Made by a program: the position numbers and the translations under genes | Part shown: piece by piece, positions 15,280 to 24,403 of the stretch | How positions within the stretch are numbered: the first letter of the stretch is position 1 | How the letters are laid out: each line of letters opens with the position of its first letter | Source: Chryseobacterium gwangjuense | GTDB taxonomy: Bacteria; Bacteroidota; Bacteroidia; Flavobacteriales; Weeksellaceae | DNA: 64,000 nt | NCBI RefSeq assembly: GCF_021311115.1 | Contig: NZ_JAJTNP010000001.1 | Location: 496,001 to 560,000 of the forward strand | Direction of reading: 5' to 3' | Notes under the pieces: generated by a model | The model's input: only the letters and a program-made list of their open reading frames with translations | What the model was told of the DNA's origin: nothing | Databases searched by the model: none

Positions 15280-17649
15280 TTAATTACAAGTTTGTTGTAT
15301 ACAGTTCCAAGAAGTTCCATTATAAAGCTTAATACAGTTATCATCTGTATCATAAACGATCATTCCTTCCACAGGTTGTGTAATTGCTGTTTCAGGATCG
15401 CTGAGTCTTGTTATCACAAAACCTTTATCATTGCTTTCAAGAGCTAAAAAACCATTATTGACATCATGAGGCCAGTTATTGGAACTCCTTACGTCTCTTA
15501 TTGTAATTCCTAATTTTGTGCCTGAATTTGGCGTACCTATTGCCCCTGGTTTGGAACATGGACAGATATCACTTACAACAAAATCAGAGTGGATCTCGCA
15601 TCCACCCGGAGTAATAACTATAACACTATATTCTGCTGAAGTAGTATCTGTAGCAGGCAATACATATACATTATTGGTTGCAGCAGAAATAATGGTTCCG
15701 TTTTTATACCATTGATAGGTTCCTAATCCTGCGGGTACAGATAATGTTGATTGCCCTATGCAAGGTTGCTCATAAGGTGTACTCAAGCTGATTGTTACAA
15801 TAGGTAAGGTTCCAAAACCTGAAAAATACCCTCCGAAGCCGGCATTGGTATCAGCACCTAATAAATCTGCCTGAATAGGAGCGGTCGAAGTTACTTTTAC
15901 ATTTTTTACATCGTTCACTGCATCACCTATTGCATATCTATAACTTACCCAATTTACATTTCCATCAACACTGCCTGCAGATTGAGAAGGAATAACCGGT
16001 GTTCCATTGATTGTCACAACAGGAGTAGCACCCGAAGCTGATAAAACAGAAAGCACTGTATTGGCATATCCTGTGTTTCCAATTTTATGGGCATCAGAAA
16101 TAAGATTGATTTCATTTTGACCAAAACAAGATAAGGGTGCCACCAAAACAATATTATTAGTTGCACCTCCCGAGCTTCCATATATTTTATGATAAACATA
16201 GGAGGGTTTATTGGTTTTCAGATAAAGGTTTTGGTTAGCATTAAAATTTCCAGATGCATTAATAACAGTATAATCTCCTGCATTCACCAGTGTTGCAATA
16301 GGCGTAAGAGAACCATTTAAATAAACCATTGTATTGTCATCTGTAGCTACCACAATTACCCTTTCATTATTTCCACCGGCACCCTGCATTACAATGTATT
16401 CAACACCAATCTGGCTGACAGGAACAAGCTGATCCAACCCAAAGTCCCTTGCAGTTCCTGAAGCGCCCAACATCATTAATCCTCCTACAACTACACTTAC
16501 ATCTTTATTGGACACAATTTTTGCTCCAAGCCATCCCGTATCCTGAATGCTTACCCCATTGGTTTTTACAGGAGCATAGAGTATGAAGGTTTCTCCTTTT
16601 TGTAATGTTCTGTAGAGTGAAGTTCCTATCAACGGTGTAGGATTACTTCCATTTAGAAACTCCATCCCGGGATCAAGATCGGAAATATTAATATTGGTAT
16701 CATCATCAGTCGCCATGATGGATAAAACATTTCCTACATCCGTAGAAGCTGTCGAATTTTGGATTGGCGTTCCTCCCCATCTGAACTCTTTTCCAAGAGC
16801 AGCTTTTCCCTTTGTAAGCACAGTCCCGGCATGATTAAGTTGCCTCCCTCTGTAGTTTACATAAAAATTTGATGCTGAATTAAAAACGAGCCCTGCGCTA
16901 TTTCCTGAAATAATAGTTCCGGCTGCTGTAGAAGATAATGTGACGGGTGATTGACCAGGTAAAAGAATTACATCTGCAGAATTTACAAAGCTAATTCTTT
17001 TGGGTTGAGAGCTGTTTAATATGACAGAGCCATTCGTGATGATGGAAGAAGTGTTACTTGAAAGATCTAGAACCGATATTCTTGGAGATCCGTTTCCGGA
17101 TGCAAAGTTTATGGTAACATTAATGTCTGAGACGGAAGGAGTGGATAAATAAACAAATTCTTGAGTGATATCCAAAGGATAATTAGTAAAAACAACAGGA
17201 TTTAAGTAATGGAGATTATCCAATTGGAGATTTCCTTTATAAACAGGTTTCAGTGTATTTGGACTATTACCGTACTCCAATATCCAGTTTCCATCCTTAC
17301 CTGTAATATCTGTGGAAGCTGAAACCTTGACTTTCAATTTTTTTTCAAGGTATTTGACGACCTCAATTCCTTTCTTTCCTTTTGCAAATTCACAGCCATA
17401 GATAAGAAGTTCATTCTTGTTCTTCACTTTATCTATCAGAAACCTATAAATCCCTTCTTGATCTAGCCAATGTCCATTAATATAGAGTTTTCCCGGTTTC
17501 CCATGAGACAAGAGATGAAAGGCTTTTGTATGATCTCTTGATTTTATTTTTAAATCTATTAATGCAAGGTCTAGAAAAATGGAAGCCCGCATTTTGCCCA
17601 TGTACAATAACAATATGAGCAAAAAGGCAATAAAAATCCTTTTTTTCAT
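15280..17649 (-). CDS. Large secreted protein with DUF4347 and IgGFc-binding-like domains
   Basis: The 789-residue protein starts with a hydrophobic signal (IFIAFLLILLLYMG). Residues about 25-140 form a DUF4347 domain (FHLLSHGKPGKLYINGHWL, ELLIYGCEFAKGKKG, VSASTDITGKDGNW), known from large adhesins. Residues about 150-615 form a beta-rich section with the IgGFc-binding N-terminal domain signature (LVPVSQIGVEYIVMQG, ERVIVVATDDNTMVYLNG), followed by an Ig-like SVPAGLGTYQWYKNG segment and a CxC region near 695. The last 45 residues carry the same PxVxGMxxYD motif found in the neighbouring small protein. It is likely on the cell surface and may bind host or other proteins, which is inference. Confidence 0.82.
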   Translation of the reverse strand: MKKRIFIAFLLILLLYMGKMRASIFLDLALIDLKIKSRDHTKAFHLLSHGKPGKLYINGHWLDQEGIYRFLIDKVKNKNELLIYGCEFAKGKKGIEVVKYLEKKLKVKVSASTDITGKDGNWILEYGNSPNTLKPVYKGNLQLDNLHYLNPVVFTNYPLDITQEFVYLSTPSVSDINVTINFASGNGSPRISVLDLSSNTSSIITNGSVILNSSQPKRISFVNSADVILLPGQSPVTLSSTAAGTIISGNSAGLVFNSASNFYVNYRGRQLNHAGTVLTKGKAALGKEFRWGGTPIQNSTASTDVGNVLSIMATDDDTNINISDLDPGMEFLNGSNPTPLIGTSLYRTLQKGETFILYAPVKTNGVSIQDTGWLGAKIVSNKDVSVVVGGLMMLGASGTARDFGLDQLVPVSQIGVEYIVMQGAGGNNERVIVVATDDNTMVYLNGSLTPIATLVNAGDYTVINASGNFNANQNLYLKTNKPSYVYHKIYGSSGGATNNIVLVAPLSCFGQNEINLISDAHKIGNTGYANTVLSVLSASGATPVVTINGTPVIPSQSAGSVDGNVNWVSYRYAIGDAVNDVKNVKVTSTAPIQADLLGADTNAGFGGYFSGFGTLPIVTISLSTPYEQPCIGQSTLSVPAGLGTYQWYKNGTIISAATNNVYVLPATDTTSAEYSVIVITPGGCEIHSDFVVSDICPCSKPGAIGTPNSGTKLGITIRDVRSSNNWPHDVNNGFLALESNDKGFVITRLSDPETAITQPVEGMIVYDTDDNCIKLYNGTSWNCIQQTCN

Positions 17650-17814
17650 GATAATATTTTAATGTTTGATACAATAAAATTATGAAATATTATCTATGAA
17701 TATCAATATTTAAATAATAATTAATGAAAAATAAAAATATTTATAGTTATTTTTTCACTATAAATCAAAAAGGCAAAAAAAATTATAAATAAGGCTAAAG
17801 AACTTAAATAATAA

Positions 17815-17835
17815 AAGGGTACTAAAAATACCCTT
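17815..17835 (-). terminator. Terminator of the dacB-kinase operon
   Basis: AAGGGTA pairs with TACCCTT over a 7-base loop, followed on the minus strand by a T-rich stretch, right behind the kinase stop codon. Confidence 0.7.
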
Positions 17836-17836
17836 C

Positions 17837-18994
17837 TTATGCTTCCGTTTTTTTAATCGCTATCCTAAAAGTAGTTCCTTTTCCTACATCTGTCTGAACG
17901 ATTTTAATATCTCCGTTATGATATTCCTGAACCACTCTTTTCGCTAATGACAATCCCAATCCCCAACCTCGTTTTTTAGTAGAATAACCAGGTTTAAAAG
18001 CATTTCTCGCCTGTTGTTTCGTCATACCGCTTCCATCATCTTTTACTTCTACAAAAAGATTTTTATTCCTTTCAAAGACTGTCATGAGTAAATTACCCTG
18101 CCCTTTCATGGCATCTACTGCATTTTTCACTAAATTTTCAATCACCCAGCTCATCAGTATTTTATTATGCGGAACCAAAATGGTATAAGTAGGCTGATGT
18201 AACGTAAAATTAATTTTCTTTGAAATCCTTGTTTTCAGATAATCATAATTTTCCTGAATGGTTTCATTGAAATTTTTATCATTCAGTTCCGGAACTGAAC
18301 CTATTTTAGAGAATCGTTCTGAGATTGTTCTTAAACGTTCAATATCTTTTTCAATTTCGTGTATCCCTTCAGATTCAGGATTATCAAGTTTCATGATTTC
18401 TATCCACCCGATCATAGAGGAAAGAGGCGTCCCGATCTGATGTGCTGTCTCTTTTGCCAGGCCTGCCCAAAGATACCCTTCATCCGTTTTCTTGATTGTT
18501 CTCAAAAACCAAAAAGAAAATAAGAAATATGACAACACAAATAACCCTAATAAAAAAGGAAAATACTGGAGATTATTAAGAATTCTTGAATTATCATAAT
18601 AAACAAACTGATTATTTCCGTTCAAAATTTTTATTTCAATAGCCGGATATTTTTTCTCCATTCTTTTTGCCAGGGCAATAATTTCTTTCGGATCATGTAT
18701 TTCCTTTGGCAAATTCTTATATTCCATAAGCTGATCATTCTTATCTAAAATAATAAGCGGAATGGTCGTATTGGAGCTGTAAATGGTTAAAAGTAATTCC
18801 TGAACCTCCAGACTGGGAGTAACTTCCTGTTGAAATTTTATAGCATTCACCAAGATATCAACCCTTTTTACCTCTTCTTTTTTTAAATAATTAACGACCA
18901 GCGTCGAAGCAATAACGATAGATACAACGACCAACGTCATGAGAGAAAAAATAAACCAGTTGTTGAATCTGGAAAATATGGATTTCTTTTTCAC
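17837..18994 (-). CDS. Membrane histidine kinase, orphan
   Basis: The protein has two membrane spans, residues about 13-35 and about 143-165, enclosing a periplasmic sensor of roughly 105 residues. The cytoplasmic part has the phosphoacceptor box KETAHQIGTPLSS (His185) and the ATP-binding N box (ENLVKNAVDAM), G1 (VKDDGSGM) and G2 (KRGWGLGLSLAKR). His-Gln-Ile-Gly in the H box is the form common in Bacteroidota kinases. No response regulator is adjacent, so its partner is elsewhere. It starts 6 bases after the stop of dacB and is probably co-transcribed with it, which suggests a cell-wall link; this is inference. Confidence 0.88.
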   Translation of the reverse strand: MKKKSIFSRFNNWFIFSLMTLVVVSIVIASTLVVNYLKKEEVKRVDILVNAIKFQQEVTPSLEVQELLLTIYSSNTTIPLIILDKNDQLMEYKNLPKEIHDPKEIIALAKRMEKKYPAIEIKILNGNNQFVYYDNSRILNNLQYFPFLLGLFVLSYFLFSFWFLRTIKKTDEGYLWAGLAKETAHQIGTPLSSMIGWIEIMKLDNPESEGIHEIEKDIERLRTISERFSKIGSVPELNDKNFNETIQENYDYLKTRISKKINFTLHQPTYTILVPHNKILMSWVIENLVKNAVDAMKGQGNLLMTVFERNKNLFVEVKDDGSGMTKQQARNAFKPGYSTKKRGWGLGLSLAKRVVQEYHNGDIKIVQTDVGKGTTFRIAIKKTEA

Positions 18995-19000
18995 AGCAAG

Positions 19001-20374
19001 TTATTTTAAAACATTCAGGATTTTCTGAAGTTCTGTACTCCCGCTTCCCTGATAATTGTTGATGATAATCGAAAATACATATTTTTTTCCATCTTTAGCC
19101 GTATGAAAGCCGGCAAATGATTTTGTATCTCTCATCGTTCCGCTTTTCATTTTAAGACCATTATCCTGAACCGGGAAACCATCATAATAAGTATCGAACC
19201 ATGATTGTTTTTTGGCATACAGCAAAGCCTGAACTTCAGCCTTTGCAGAAACATAATTTTGAGGAGAAAGTCCGCTTCCATCAGCAAAATTGATCATATT
19301 TCCATTGATGCCTTTTGACTTCCAAAATTCTTTCAGATAAGCCACTCCACTTTTAAAGCTCGAATCTCCTTTTTTCTCTTTACCTAATGTTTTAATCAAA
19401 GTTTCCCCATACATATTCACACTTTTTCTCAAAAACCAATACACAATTTTATCTAATGTTGGCGATTGATAGGTAAGAATAATATTGTTTTTAGGAGCAA
19501 TCTGTATTGATTTCCCTTCAATTTCAAGCTGGGAATTGGTGATCACTTTTCCTGAAAAATCAATCCCTGATTCTTTTAACCATTGCTTTACTTCTACTCC
19601 TAACTGCAAAGGAGGATTAGGCACTGAACCCGAAACAGTGGTTGTTTTTCCTGCAGGCAAAGTTCCGTTAATTAAAGCTACATCTGAATAAGGCGCTGTA
19701 AAAACCAAACTTTGATCTGAGCTTCCTCCTGTTTTTAAATCATTCAGCCATTTTATTCCGGCTAAAGGATAGGAAAAACTTTTAAAATCCGTTCCGTTGA
19801 TATTAACATCGAATTGATTTTCTCTCCAGTTCACACTCCAGACTCCGGCTCCGTAATAGTTTCCTAAATCGTCCCAAGGCCAGCCTCCGGGAATCGTTTG
19901 ATGATCAAAATAGGAATCGTCAATAATCAAATCACCGGAAATTTTTGTAATTCCAGCATTTTTTATGGCTTCAACGAGCTTCTTTTTAAAGTTTTCAGGC
20001 TTATAAGATTCATATCTCCAGCTTCCTAATGTAGGATCTCCGTTTGAACTGATAAAAAGGTTTCCATTCAGATTTCCTCCTGAAATATTTCCTGAGTAAC
20101 TGGATGTCGTTGTATACGTATAGTTTTTTCCTAAAGTTTCTAAAGCTGCTGCTGCTGTAAATATTTTCTGCGTAGAAGCCGTAGAAAATCCTTTATTTCC
20201 CTGATATTCATAAATAAGTTTACCTTCTTCATCCGATACATAGAATGATAAGTTGGAAGCGATCGCTCCTGAAGAATTCATCAGATCTTTTGTAACGGCA
20301 TCCAGTTTTTGGGGAATATCTTGAGCAAAAATAACTTGCGTTGAAAGTATAAGAACCGCGAATGTTTTCTTCAT
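19001..20374 (-). CDS. dacB: D-Ala-D-Ala carboxypeptidase/endopeptidase (PBP4 type)
   Basis: An S13-family enzyme that trims D-Ala-D-Ala ends and cuts peptide cross-links in the periplasm. Residues 1-17 are a signal peptide. The three active-site motifs are present: SxxK as S67-T-Q-K70 in STASTQK, SVN in RKSVNMYGE (about residue 320), and KSG (in place of KTG) in LKMKSGTMRDT (about residue 405). The inserted middle domain of PBP4 types (about residues 95-260) is present. The length of 457 fits. It is the first gene of a unit with the histidine kinase downstream, 6 bases away. A region with an inverted repeat lies upstream. Confidence 0.93.
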   Translation of the reverse strand: MKKTFAVLILSTQVIFAQDIPQKLDAVTKDLMNSSGAIASNLSFYVSDEEGKLIYEYQGNKGFSTASTQKIFTAAAALETLGKNYTYTTTSSYSGNISGGNLNGNLFISSNGDPTLGSWRYESYKPENFKKKLVEAIKNAGITKISGDLIIDDSYFDHQTIPGGWPWDDLGNYYGAGVWSVNWRENQFDVNINGTDFKSFSYPLAGIKWLNDLKTGGSSDQSLVFTAPYSDVALINGTLPAGKTTTVSGSVPNPPLQLGVEVKQWLKESGIDFSGKVITNSQLEIEGKSIQIAPKNNIILTYQSPTLDKIVYWFLRKSVNMYGETLIKTLGKEKKGDSSFKSGVAYLKEFWKSKGINGNMINFADGSGLSPQNYVSAKAEVQALLYAKKQSWFDTYYDGFPVQDNGLKMKSGTMRDTKSFAGFHTAKDGKKYVFSIIINNYQGSGSTELQKILNVLK

Positions 20375-20403
20375 TGACTTATTTATTTTCTTCTTGTATA
20401 AAA

Positions 20404-20472
20404 TGCTTCGACTCCGCTCAGCATGACCTCTCTACTACTAAAAAGTCATTTTGTAACATAGGAATCGAAGCA
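20404..20472. repeat. Intergenic imperfect inverted repeat (GCTTCGACTCC type)
   Basis: The arms TGCTTCGACTCC (20404-20415) and GGAATCGAAGCA (20461-20472) pair with one mismatch, and the pairing continues inwards as GCTCAGCATGAC against GTCATTTTGTAACA. No coding frame. This sequence type recurs between genes of flavobacteria. It sits between pepE and dacB, upstream of dacB. Confidence 0.65.
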
Positions 20473-20535
20473 CCTTTTAATCTTTAATATGATCCTAAAC
20501 CCACATTCTTTAATTCAAATATAATTAAAATAAAG

Positions 20536-21228
20536 TTACAGTTCAGAACCCACTTTTATCTCGTAAGGTTCTTTATCTTTTTCAAAAATTCTCGTTAATT
20601 CATTTCCTTCAACCATAATTTTATCTCCAATTCTTCTGATCCAGTTTCCTTCACGAAGTCCTACAACTTTTACGTCATTTTGCGTTAAAAATTCTTTGAT
20701 TCTGGTTTCTCTGGTCTCTCCATTGTGTTTCAAATCCGGATTCGGATCTAAATAATGTGGATTTAAATTAAAAGGAACCAATCCCATACAATCAAAACTT
20801 GACGGATAAACAATCGGCATATCATTCGTTGTTTTCATGTTCAATCCTCCGATGTTACTTCCGGCGCTGCATCCTAAATAAGGCTTTCCATTTTCAACAT
20901 TTTGTTTTAGAACAGACATTATCCCTTCTTCATGTAATGTTTTTACCAGCAAAAAAGTATTCCCGCCTCCTGTAAAATATCCTTTTGCGTTATGTAATGC
21001 TTCCGTCTTGTTTTCAAATTCGTGAAGACCTTTTACTTTTATATTGATGGTTTCAAAGAAAGAACGAGCTTTTGCAGTGTACTCGTCATGAGAAATTCCG
21101 CCTGGTCTTGCAAAAGGAACGAATACGATTTCATCTATCCCTTTGTATAACTGAATTAATTCTTCTCTTAAATATTCCAGATATTCTCCGCCAAAAAGCG
21201 TAGAAGTTGAAGCCAATATGATGTTCAT
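20536..21228 (-). CDS. pepE: Dipeptidase E (S51 family)
   Basis: A cytoplasmic serine peptidase that hydrolyses dipeptides with N-terminal Asp. The catalytic serine is visible in LGCSAGSN (Ser121) with the family's Gly-x-Ser-x-Gly turn, and the conserved His is in NLNPHYLD (His158). TGGGNTFLL near residue 86 and RPGGISHDEY are also typical. The length of 230 is normal. There is no signal peptide. It is transcribed leftward as a single gene between dacB and the divergent TPR gene, separated from dacB by an inverted repeat. Confidence 0.92.
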   Translation of the reverse strand: MNIILASTSTLFGGEYLEYLREELIQLYKGIDEIVFVPFARPGGISHDEYTAKARSFFETINIKVKGLHEFENKTEALHNAKGYFTGGGNTFLLVKTLHEEGIMSVLKQNVENGKPYLGCSAGSNIGGLNMKTTNDMPIVYPSSFDCMGLVPFNLNPHYLDPNPDLKHNGETRETRIKEFLTQNDVKVVGLREGNWIRRIGDKIMVEGNELTRIFEKDKEPYEIKVGSEL

Positions 21229-21412
21229 ATAAAATATATTGATTAAAAAAGTTCAAATACAAAGATAACCGAAACCGCATCGAATCAAAAATTTCAATAA
21301 AAAAACATTCAATCCTCTTAATATTTTCTAAAAAAACTTAAGGGTTCTAAAATTTAATTTTTTATGGAATTATTATTGAATTTCACTTATCACAACTCGA
21401 AAATATAAGATT

Positions 21413-21967
21413 ATGAAAATGATTAAAATGAACACAAAAAGCTTATTCTTAGGTTTATTATTCGCAGGAGGTTTAAGTTTTGTAAGCGCTCAGACAACGC
21501 AAACTGATAAGACAAACGCTACAGCAAAAACATCTCAAACCGGTAATAACGCCACAATTGATGGTCTTAAAAAACAAATTGAGGCCAATCCAAAGGATGT
21601 GAATGTCTTAGCGCAATTGGCAACAGCTTATCAGGAAGCTTCAGATTGGACCAATGCAGTAGATACCTGGAAAAAAATATCGGTTTTGTTACCTGATTGG
21701 GCTCCGTCATATTATAGTCAGGCGTATGCTTATCAGTCTGCCAAAGACGATGTAAATGCAAAAATTGCCTATGAAAAATATGTTGCCACTGTGAAACCGG
21801 AAGAAGTAGAACAGAATAAGAAAAACTTAGCGTATGCTTATTTTTATCTTGCTTTTTCGGAACAGAAAAATGATCCCAACAAAGCAAAAGAGCATATTGC
21901 CAAATCCATACAGTATGACCCTACCAATCAGGATGCTGTAAAACTTAGCAAAGCTTTAAATTCATAG
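21413..21967 (+). CDS. Secreted tetratricopeptide-repeat protein
   Basis: The first 27 residues look like a signal peptide (a MIKMNTKSLFLGLLFAGGLSFVSAQ layout), preceded by a second in-frame ATG at residue 5. A low-complexity TTQT/KTSQT stretch follows, and then residues about 45-180 form two to three TPR units (ANPKDVNVLAQLATAYQEASDWTNAVDTWKKI, then SYYSQAYAYQSAKDDVNAKIAYEKY, then AYFYLAFSEQKNDPNKAKEHIAKSI). TPRs mediate protein contacts; the partner is unknown. It is monocistronic, with a strong terminator directly after it. Confidence 0.82.
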   Translation: MKMIKMNTKSLFLGLLFAGGLSFVSAQTTQTDKTNATAKTSQTGNNATIDGLKKQIEANPKDVNVLAQLATAYQEASDWTNAVDTWKKISVLLPDWAPSYYSQAYAYQSAKDDVNAKIAYEKYVATVKPEEVEQNKKNLAYAYFYLAFSEQKNDPNKAKEHIAKSIQYDPTNQDAVKLSKALNS

Positions 21968-21969
21968 TG

Positions 21970-22001
21970 AAAAAGGTTCGGAAAATTTTCCGAACCTTTT
22001 T
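21970..22001. terminator. Perfect 32-base palindromic terminator
   Basis: AAAAAGGTTCGGAAAA and its exact complement form a 16-bp stem without loop, ending in T5. It serves the TPR gene and the convergent YdeI-like gene, whose stop lies at its right end. Confidence 0.85.
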
Positions 22002-22485
22002 AATTTATTTTCTTACCGAAGAAATCGGTTTCACCATGTAGATGCCGAATGATTTTCTCAATATTTCTTTGAATACTTGCTTCAGTTTTAAGATTATTGA
22101 TATAACGAATAAGTTCTAATCTCCTCGAGGGAATTAAACTTTCAAAATTTTCTAAAGCAACGGGACTTTCTTGTATGGCTTTATCCAGTTGAGGATGAAT
22201 GGAAATTGTTCTGTCCGAATTATCATATTCAACACAGATTTCTATAGTTTCTCCAATTCTTTTGGGAGAGTCTTTTAACATGATCATATTGATATACAAT
22301 CGCCATTCTCCCAAATATTTCATGAGGTTTTGGGTGTATTCTTTTCCATTCACCGTACCTTTCACAGGAATTGGGCTTTTATTTCTTCCCGATGTTTCAA
22401 AAATGTCTTTTAAAATTTCTTCAGGAATAAAAACGAAAGGATTGATTCCGATGATTTCTAATTTTGCTGTGAATTGGTTTTTCAT
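22000..22485 (-). CDS. YdeI/OmpD-associated family protein with DUF1905 domain
   Basis: I chose the ATG at 22485 because DUF1905 begins right there ([23 protein letters not shown]); the longer frame only adds basic residues. Residues 1-95 are DUF1905 ([26 protein letters not shown]), and the rest is the OmdA-type domain ([50 protein letters not shown]) with the conserved Ser-Arg-Arg turn. Members are linked to resistance to antimicrobial peptides and bacteriocins in enterobacteria, but the biochemical function is unknown. It is cytoplasmic, convergent with the TPR gene. Confidence 0.85.
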   Translation of the reverse strand: MKNQFTAKLEIIGINPFVFIPEEILKDIFETSGRNKSPIPVKGTVNGKEYTQNLMKYLGEWRLYINMIMLKDSPKRIGETIEICVEYDNSDRTISIHPQLDKAIQESPVALENFESLIPSRRLELIRYINNLKTEASIQRNIEKIIRHLHGETDFFGKKIN

Positions 22486-22536
22486 TGGAATAAATTTAAT
22501 GATTTTTTTGTATTTCATAGAGTTGTTTTTTTTAAC

Positions 22537-22585
22537 CACCCCGTCAAAAATTTATTGAATTTTTGCCACCCCTCCGGAGGAGGGG
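22537..22585. repeat. Intergenic repeat (CACCCCGTCAAAAA / CCCCTCCGGAGGAGGGG type)
   Basis: The block contains a hairpin AAAAATT...AATTTTT (22546-22564) followed by CCCCTCC-GGA-GGAGGGG (22569-22585), which is much more GC-rich than the surroundings. This composition matches a short dispersed element seen between genes in Chryseobacterium and relatives. It is not coding. Confidence 0.6.
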
Positions 22586-22701
22586 AATTGCTTCTTGCTA
22601 ATACTAACTTTATATTTGATTGTAAAAACTTTAACTTAAAACCTTGGAACACGAATCCCAAATCTCGCTTTAAATTAATTTTCCACTCACAAAGGAATGA
22701 T

Positions 22702-22709
22702 TATCTTTG
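22702..22709 (+). promoter_or_regulatory. Promoter -7 box for transaldolase
   Basis: TATCTTTG is an exact TAnnTTTG match, 22 bases before the chosen ATG; it argues against any longer protein start. Confidence 0.6.
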
Positions 22710-22731
22710 CACAAATAAATCTATACAACAA

Positions 22732-23385
22732 ATGAAATTTTTTATTGACACAGCCAATTTAGAGCAAATTAAGGAAGCGAAAGATCTTGGAATTTTAGAT
22801 GGTGTTACTACCAATCCTTCATTAATGGCAAAAGAAGGAATCCAGGGAGCTGAAGCAATCAAAAATCATTACAAAGCAATTTGCGAAATCGTAGACGGAG
22901 ATATTTCTGCAGAGGTTCTTTCTACTACTTACGAAGAAATGATTAAAGAAGGGGAAGAATTGGCGGCAATCCACCCAAATATTGTGGTAAAAATCCCAAT
23001 GATTAAGGATGGTATCAAAGCATTAAAATATTTTTCTGATAAAGGAATCAAAACCAACTGTACATTGATTTTCTCTCCGGGACAAGCTCTTTTAGCAGCT
23101 AAAGCAGGTGCTACTTATGTTTCTCCTTTCTTGGGAAGATTAGATGATATTACAACGGACGGATTAAATTTAATTCAGGAGATCAGATTGATTTTTGATA
23201 ATTATATGTATGAAACTGAAATCTTAGCAGCTTCTATCCGTCACTCAATGCACATTATTGATTGTGCTAAGATTGGTGCAGATGTTATCACTTCTCCACT
23301 TCCTCCGATCTTGAGTTTGTTGAAACACCCATTAACAGACAGCGGATTGGCTCAGTTTATTGCAGACTCTCAGAAATTAGCTTAA
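22732..23385 (+). CDS. fsa: Transaldolase-like (fructose-6-phosphate aldolase type)
   Basis: A short (217 residues) transaldolase of the MipB/TalC group, which includes transaldolases and fructose-6-phosphate aldolases. A longer frame runs upstream, but [10 protein letters not shown] is the family start and a promoter box lies at 22702-22709. Key features: GVTTNPSLM at residues 24-32; the Schiff-base lysine in VVKIPM (Lys87); [29 protein letters not shown]; and ASIRHSMH near 170. The enzyme works in the non-oxidative pentose phosphate pathway or in aldol exchange. The two activities cannot be told apart from sequence alone. It ends at a strong terminator. Confidence 0.92.
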   Translation: MKFFIDTANLEQIKEAKDLGILDGVTTNPSLMAKEGIQGAEAIKNHYKAICEIVDGDISAEVLSTTYEEMIKEGEELAAIHPNIVVKIPMIKDGIKALKYFSDKGIKTNCTLIFSPGQALLAAKAGATYVSPFLGRLDDITTDGLNLIQEIRLIFDNYMYETEILAASIRHSMHIIDCAKIGADVITSPLPPILSLLKHPLTDSGLAQFIADSQKLA

Positions 23386-23415
23386 TAGAATCTTTCTTTT
23401 AAGTTTAAATAAACA

Positions 23416-23450
23416 AAAAAGGCGCGAAACTGAAAGTTTCACGCCTTTTT
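23416..23450. terminator. Bidirectional terminator
   Basis: AAAAAGGCG pairs with CGCCTTTTT, with an inner GAAACT/AGTTTC stem, between two convergent genes. Confidence 0.85.
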
Positions 23451-24293
23451 TTATTTGAGTAAATACAGCTCAAGAACATTATTGTTTTTTGCATTTTCTT
23501 CTTTCGCTTTCATTTCCCGTTCTCTGAATAATTTTTCAGGATCCAGAGGTTTTCCGCTTTCGTCTACGATATTTACTTTTGTATTTCCGGACATCATCTG
23601 GCGCATCCCTTTGTTTGGATTCTTTCGGTGATCAACAAACTGTTTTTTATATTGATCGGGGTCTACTTCAACCATACTTCCGACGATTTTCTTTTCTGAA
23701 TCACTTTTCCATTCCCGGTCATTGGGAGTTTTTGCAATCCCCTTCAGTACAAAAGAATGAGATTGGGTTTTATCTTCTATTTTAATAATCATTCCCGGAA
23801 GACCGTGAAATTTATAGGGACCATCCTGAATAGGAAGATCAGAAACAAACCAGGCAGTCCATTGTCTCCCTGCAAAGTCTGTTTTTGCTTTCTGAGCATT
23901 AAATTCACCGATTTTTTCTTTTTCGGGAAGGATTTTCCAATCCATTTTTCTCTGGTCAGCCACCTTATAATAATCCACCTCTAATGGGTTAAAAAATAAA
24001 ACTTTATACTCCGGATATGATTTTTCAACGACAAAAGATATCTTGCCATAATCTATTCCACTGAAATCTCGCATGCCTTTTGCCACTCTGTCTTCTCTTA
24101 TTGAATCTGCAGCGAAGATTTTTTTGCTGTAAAACTTCGATCCTTTTTTAGCGATATCCAAATACATGATTTCCTGCTCCGCTTTTCTATCCGTAGAATC
24201 TGTCACAAACTTATATTCATAAATAAAGCGTTGGTTCTGAGCCAGCATAAAAACACTGAAAAATGAAAAAATTCCAAAAATAATTCTCTTCAT
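23451..24293 (-). CDS. GLPGLI-family secreted protein (second copy)
   Basis: The start at ATG 24293 gives a good signal peptide (MKRIIFGIFSFFSVFMLAQ); a TTG further out is unlikely. The GLPGLI signature appears as FHGLPGMIIKIEDK, after the conserved WTAWFVSDLPIQDGPY. N-terminal FIYEYKFVTDS and YSKKIFAADSI are also typical. The protein is about 280 residues. The family (TIGR01200) is common in Bacteroidota; its role is unknown and it is often near metallopeptidase genes. It is a clear paralogue of the gene at 24404-25312 (same architecture, same spacing of motifs). A hairpin separates the two, so it may be transcribed less. Confidence 0.88.
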   Translation of the reverse strand: MKRIIFGIFSFFSVFMLAQNQRFIYEYKFVTDSTDRKAEQEIMYLDIAKKGSKFYSKKIFAADSIREDRVAKGMRDFSGIDYGKISFVVEKSYPEYKVLFFNPLEVDYYKVADQRKMDWKILPEKEKIGEFNAQKAKTDFAGRQWTAWFVSDLPIQDGPYKFHGLPGMIIKIEDKTQSHSFVLKGIAKTPNDREWKSDSEKKIVGSMVEVDPDQYKKQFVDHRKNPNKGMRQMMSGNTKVNIVDESGKPLDPEKLFREREMKAKEENAKNNNVLELYLLK

Positions 24294-24351
24294 ATTGATT
24301 TTTTTCAAAGATAATTTTTTAAATTAAAAACTGGGTTGATTTGTAATAAAA

Positions 24352-24384
24352 AAAGCAGAATAAACTTAACATTTATCCTGCTTT
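24352..24384 (-). terminator. Hairpin between the two GLPGLI genes
   Basis: AAAGCAG pairs with CTGCTTT, with an inner ATAAA/TTTAT stem. On the minus strand it is followed by a T-run, so it may partly stop transcription before the second GLPGLI gene. Confidence 0.65.
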
Positions 24385-24403
24385 ACTAGAAAATATATAT
24401 ATT

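Noticed and set aside
22474..22731. N-terminal extension of the transaldolase frame
   Set aside because: The family start MKFFIDT at 22732 and a promoter box at 22702-22709 lie inside it, so the extra 86 codons are not translated.
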